Origin: Caballeronia calidae | Lineage (GTDB): Bacteria > Pseudomonadota > Gammaproteobacteria > Burkholderiales > Burkholderiaceae | Length of the DNA: 64,000 bases | Direction: 5' to 3' | Assembly: GCF_900044055.2 (NCBI RefSeq) | Contig: NZ_FCOX02000034.1 | Location: 32,682-96,681, forward strand | In this document: positions 61,692 through 64,000 of the stretch, piece after piece | How positions within the stretch are numbered: the first letter of the stretch is position 1 | Layout of the letters: each line of letters begins with the position of its first letter | The notes under the pieces: model-generated | What the model saw: only the letters and a program-made list of their open reading frames with translations | What the model was told of the DNA's origin: nothing | Database searches by the model: none | Made by a program: the position numbers and the translations under genes

Positions 61692-62470
61692 GGACTCTGC
61701 GGCTCCTGGGCCGCCACGACGGACGTGCCGGCTTTCGAGAGGGCCACACGCTCTTCGTGCGGCAGGTCATATTCGACGACCACACATTCGATCTCATTGA
61801 TGGCTGCCACCTTGTAGGGTGCGCGCGTGTCGAACTTCTCGGTGAGTGCCAGTACCACGCTGTGCTCGCTGGACGCCAGGACGGCGCGCTTGAAAGTCGC
61901 GTCAGCGAGGTCGAACGCGCTGATCCCGCTCCTGGACGACATCGCGCAGGACCCGATGAAGCACCGGTCGATATTCATTTGCATGACGTTCTGCACGGCG
62001 TTCGCATCAACGCATCCGCCGACCGCTGGATCGACCGATCCGCCAATCACGATGAGATGAATGTCGGGTCGACGCAGCACCGCAGCGGCGATGTCGACCG
62101 AATTGGTCGCGACCGTGATGTCGAAATCTTCGGGCAACACGTCGACAAGCGCGAGATTGGTGCTGCCACTATCGAGAAACAGAAGTTCCCCGCGCTGGAT
62201 CAGCGGCAGGGCCGCACGCGCCAGTTCCGACTTTTGCTCCATGGCTTTTTCAATGCGGCTTGCCATTGGCGCCGAAGCGGGAGTAATCGGCAGCGCCCCG
62301 CCGTAGACCCTCCGGCAGCGGCCTGCGGCCGCCAGAGCGCGGAGGTCGCGGCGGATGGCGTCTTCGGAAACCTCAAATTCAACGGCCAGGGCGGCCGCCA
62401 CAACGGGTTTGCCTTGGGCGAGGCGATTCGCGATCTCGTCGCGTCTGGCGAGGGGGATTTCTTCGTTCAT
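61688..62470 (-). CDS. DeoR/GlpR family transcriptional regulator
   Basis: This 260-residue protein has the DeoR helix-turn-helix (RRDEIANRLAQGKPVVAAALAVEFEVSEDAIRRDLRAL, residues 9-46) and a sugar-phosphate-binding domain of the RpiA-like fold (LLFLDSGSTNLALVDVLP, TNSVDIAAAVL, VIGGSVDPAVGGCVD). It probably represses itself, the MFS gene and possibly the divergent phnN through repeats at 62501. Confidence 0.9.
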   Translation of the reverse strand: MNEEIPLARRDEIANRLAQGKPVVAAALAVEFEVSEDAIRRDLRALAAAGRCRRVYGGALPITPASAPMASRIEKAMEQKSELARAALPLIQRGELLFLDSGSTNLALVDVLPEDFDITVATNSVDIAAAVLRRPDIHLIVIGGSVDPAVGGCVDANAVQNVMQMNIDRCFIGSCAMSSRSGISAFDLADATFKRAVLASSEHSVVLALTEKFDTRAPYKVAAINEIECVVVEYDLPHEERVALSKAGTSVVAAQEPQSP

Positions 62471-62500
62471 GCCGCATCATATCGTGTACAAACAAGAATG

Positions 62501-62518
62501 TAAACGTGAATAAACGTG
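62501..62518. promoter_or_regulatory. Direct repeat TAAACGTG x2, DeoR-type operator
   Basis: TAAACGTG at 62501-62508 and 62511-62518 are spaced one helical turn apart between the divergent deoR and phnN genes. Tandem A-rich repeats are usual for DeoR/GlpR repressors. Confidence 0.55.
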
Positions 62519-62625
62519 CATATCAGCGTATGATGCGCCGTATCGTGCTCACGTTTTCGCACGATTTCGCTGGGTTTGGGACGCTGCGACTGAATACTGT
62601 TCGAGAAATGAATGGGAGCTACAAC

Positions 62626-63186
62626 ATGAGTACCGTTGACAGCACAAAGCTGATCTACGTGATGGGGCCCTCGGGCGCGGGCAAGGACTCGTTACTCGCC
62701 TTCGCACGTGCTCGCGTCGGCGCGCGCGTCATGTTCGCGCATCGCTACATAACACGCGAGGTCGCGGACGGCGAAAACCATATCTCCCTCTCACAAGGCG
62801 AGTTCACTTCGCGACTTGCCCATGGGCTTTTTGCGATGCATTGGGACAGTTACGGGATGCGGTACGGCATCGGAATCGAGTTGGAAGCATGGCTCGCACG
62901 CGGCATGCCGGCCGTCGTGAACGGCTCACGGCAACATGCGGCAACCGTGTTGAAGCATTATCCCGATGCACGCTTTATTCACATCGATGCGGCACTGCCG
63001 GTTCTGGCCGCACGGCTCGCACGACGCGGGCGCGAGGATGCTGCTCAGATCGAGGCGCGTCTCGCGCGTCGACCGGCGTTCAAACTGCCTTCGCGTGCAC
63101 GCGTGGTGAAGATTGACAATTCGGGCGTACTGGCAGATGCAGGCACGCAGCTTATCGACGCGTTCGCACTTGTTGAGTGTGGCTAG
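62626..63186 (+). CDS. phnN: Ribose 1,5-bisphosphate phosphokinase PhnN
   Basis: The start at 62626 (MSTVDSTKLIYVMGPSGAG) follows GGGAG; the frame runs on upstream into the DeoR operator. The 186-residue P-loop kinase has Walker A GPSGAGKD (14-21), AHRYITREVADGENHISLS and HWDSYGMRYGIGIELEAWLARG, the PhnN pattern. It makes PRPP from ribose 1,5-bisphosphate at the end of phosphonate degradation. No other phn genes are present; the link is to the DeoR/MFS pair. Confidence 0.88.
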   Translation: MSTVDSTKLIYVMGPSGAGKDSLLAFARARVGARVMFAHRYITREVADGENHISLSQGEFTSRLAHGLFAMHWDSYGMRYGIGIELEAWLARGMPAVVNGSRQHAATVLKHYPDARFIHIDAALPVLAARLARRGREDAAQIEARLARRPAFKLPSRARVVKIDNSGVLADAGTQLIDAFALVECG

Positions 63187-63392
63187 GCTTTCCGAGCGCG
63201 TGTGAGACGCTCCGGATCCAGCGATCTCACTGATTGGCCGTTCTCCAGGCTTAAGCAGCCGTACTTTTCACGCGTGTAGAAGGACTACCGTGGGTCGGGA
63301 CGGGGACCAGTCGCCAGCCTGGGTCCGGCGGAGATGGAATGGACACCGCCGTGATGACTCACGAAGCCTTGAAGGTGCTTGCGGAGAAAGGA

Positions 63393-63419
63393 GCGCCAGC
63401 CCGTTCCTGAGACTGGCGC
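63393..63419 (-). terminator. Possible terminator of the YciI-like gene
   Basis: A 7-bp stem (GCGCCAG/CTGGCGC) with a 13-nt loop is followed on the minus strand by TCCTTTCTCC, 9 bp after the stop of the minus-strand gene. The T-tract is weak. The 240-bp gap 63187-63427 shows no gene. Confidence 0.4.
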
Positions 63420-63427
63420 CCCGGCCT

Positions 63428-63799
63428 TTATCGAGCCAGGTAGAAATCCATGGGGATAAGCTCGACGGCCCATCCGCCTTCTTCGCCCAGCGTGGCGGCC
63501 GGGTGCATGGACGCGATGCGCAACGCGTCGTTGAGGCTATCTGCTTCGATGATAAAAAGGCCGCCCACGACTTCCTTCGACTCGGTGTAAGGCCCATCGG
63601 TGACGTGCGTTTTGCCACTGCGCGGGCGAAGTGTCCTCCAGTGGTCCAGGTCGCCGAGCGACGCGGATAGCAGAACCTTGCCGGTAGCGCGCATCTTCTC
63701 GTCCAATGAGGGGCATTGGCTCAACAATTCCTTGACGTCGTCCGGCGGCATCGCGGCGAATTTTTCAGGCGTGAAGTAGGCCAGGCCGAGGTATTTCAT
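63428..63799 (-). CDS. YciI-like / DGPF domain protein
   Basis: This 123-residue protein is of the YCII-related, DGPF type: MKYLGLAYFTPEKF, the signature HVTDGPYTESKEVVGGLFII, and ALRIASMHPAA with the conserved His. AAAGGATCTCCC precedes the ATG. Such proteins often lie next to ECF sigma factor genes; here the window ends about 200 bp upstream, so a sigma factor may lie beyond. The role of the family is unclear. Confidence 0.87.
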   Translation of the reverse strand: MKYLGLAYFTPEKFAAMPPDDVKELLSQCPSLDEKMRATGKVLLSASLGDLDHWRTLRPRSGKTHVTDGPYTESKEVVGGLFIIEADSLNDALRIASMHPAATLGEEGGWAVELIPMDFYLAR

Positions 63800-64000
63800 G
63801 GGAGATCCTTTGGGTGTGTATGCGCTGACGACGAAGCTGATGATCGGAAATCGACAATGCTCCGGAAAATTTTGTGGCAGGTCTCGCCAACGAGTCGGTT
63901 TCGCCGCCGCCGCGGGACGAGATCGGCCCAGACTGTGTCAAAACCCATTTTTGGAGCGCTAGAATTTCGCTATCCAATGTTGGGGGTTGCGCAAAATGAA
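63800..64000. other. Right edge, no gene supported; possible IS end
   Basis: No credible ORF was found. The stretch around 63946 (ACTGTGTCAAAACCCATTTTT) looks like the terminal repeat of some insertion sequences, but the partner end would lie outside the window. Confidence 0.2.

Noticed and set aside
1..64000. tRNA genes, rRNA genes, CRISPR arrays, complete insertion sequences, phage genes
   Set aside because: None seen on reading both strands; only the right edge shows a weak IS-end-like stretch.

Overview
The window is a GC-rich, densely coded bacterial chromosome segment. Protein-level resemblance points to a beta-proteobacterium of the Burkholderiaceae (Paraburkholderia/Caballeronia type). 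The signs are many LysR, TetR and LacI regulators, small DUF3079 and DUF1840 proteins, a phasin, TRAP and MHS transporters and YcgR. This is a judgement from reading the sequence; no search was run. No rRNA, tRNA, CRISPR array or complete insertion sequence was seen.

Layout. 1-1.3 kb: the 3' part of a nitronate monooxygenase-like gene and a DUF3079 gene. 1.3-11.9 kb (minus): one long unit, napEDABC followed by ccmABCDEFGHI. It encodes periplasmic nitrate reductase and a full System I cytochrome c maturation machine, with start/stop overlaps at most ccm junctions. 12-24.4 kb: single-gene units, including a zinc alcohol dehydrogenase, a TetR gene divergent from a small secreted protein, a two-domain glycosyltransferase, an alpha/beta-hydrolase-LuxR fusion, a ferritin-like diiron protein, ycgR and a MarC protein. 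It ends with a sugar-acid dehydratase plus RraA-like pair behind two LacI-type operators. 24.45-25.35 kb: a non-coding inverted-repeat element. 25.3-28.9 kb: a LacI regulator, a histidine phosphatase, nudC and a GST-like protein.

28.9-38.8 kb is a catabolic island around a LysR regulator. On plus are an aldehyde dehydrogenase, a zinc alcohol dehydrogenase and a TRAP transporter (DctP plus a fused DctQM). On minus are a class III CoA-transferase and a CitE-like lyase. Together they suggest uptake of an organic acid or alcohol, oxidation to a carboxylate, CoA activation and C-C cleavage. 38.9-43.9 kb is a second island: a four-carbon acid-sugar kinase family protein (DUF1537), a RuBisCO-like protein, a LysR regulator, an SDR dehydrogenase and the decayed end of an MFS transporter. 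A 48-bp element occurs in both promoter regions (39/48 identical), which argues for one regulon.

43.9-50.9 kb holds small stress-type proteins, a DUF1326/DUF2182 pair, an MHS transporter and a glycogen-debranching-like glycosidase. From 50.9 kb on there are several decayed genes: a pqiC-like remnant, a sialidase-like pseudogene and a possible mgtC remnant. They lie between intact genes for a serine hydrolase, an isochorismatase-like hydrolase with a divergent LysR, a phasin, a GNAT acetyltransferase and a flavin reductase. At 58.5-60.3 kb a 618-residue protein carries an N-terminal motif that I associate with cargo of extracellular contractile injection systems, followed by no recognisable domain. 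The window closes with MFS, DeoR, phnN and a YciI-like gene.

The strongest candidates for something undescribed are the RuBisCO-like/kinase/SDR regulon with its shared operator, the TRAP/CoA-transferase/CitE route, and the 618-residue putative injected protein.
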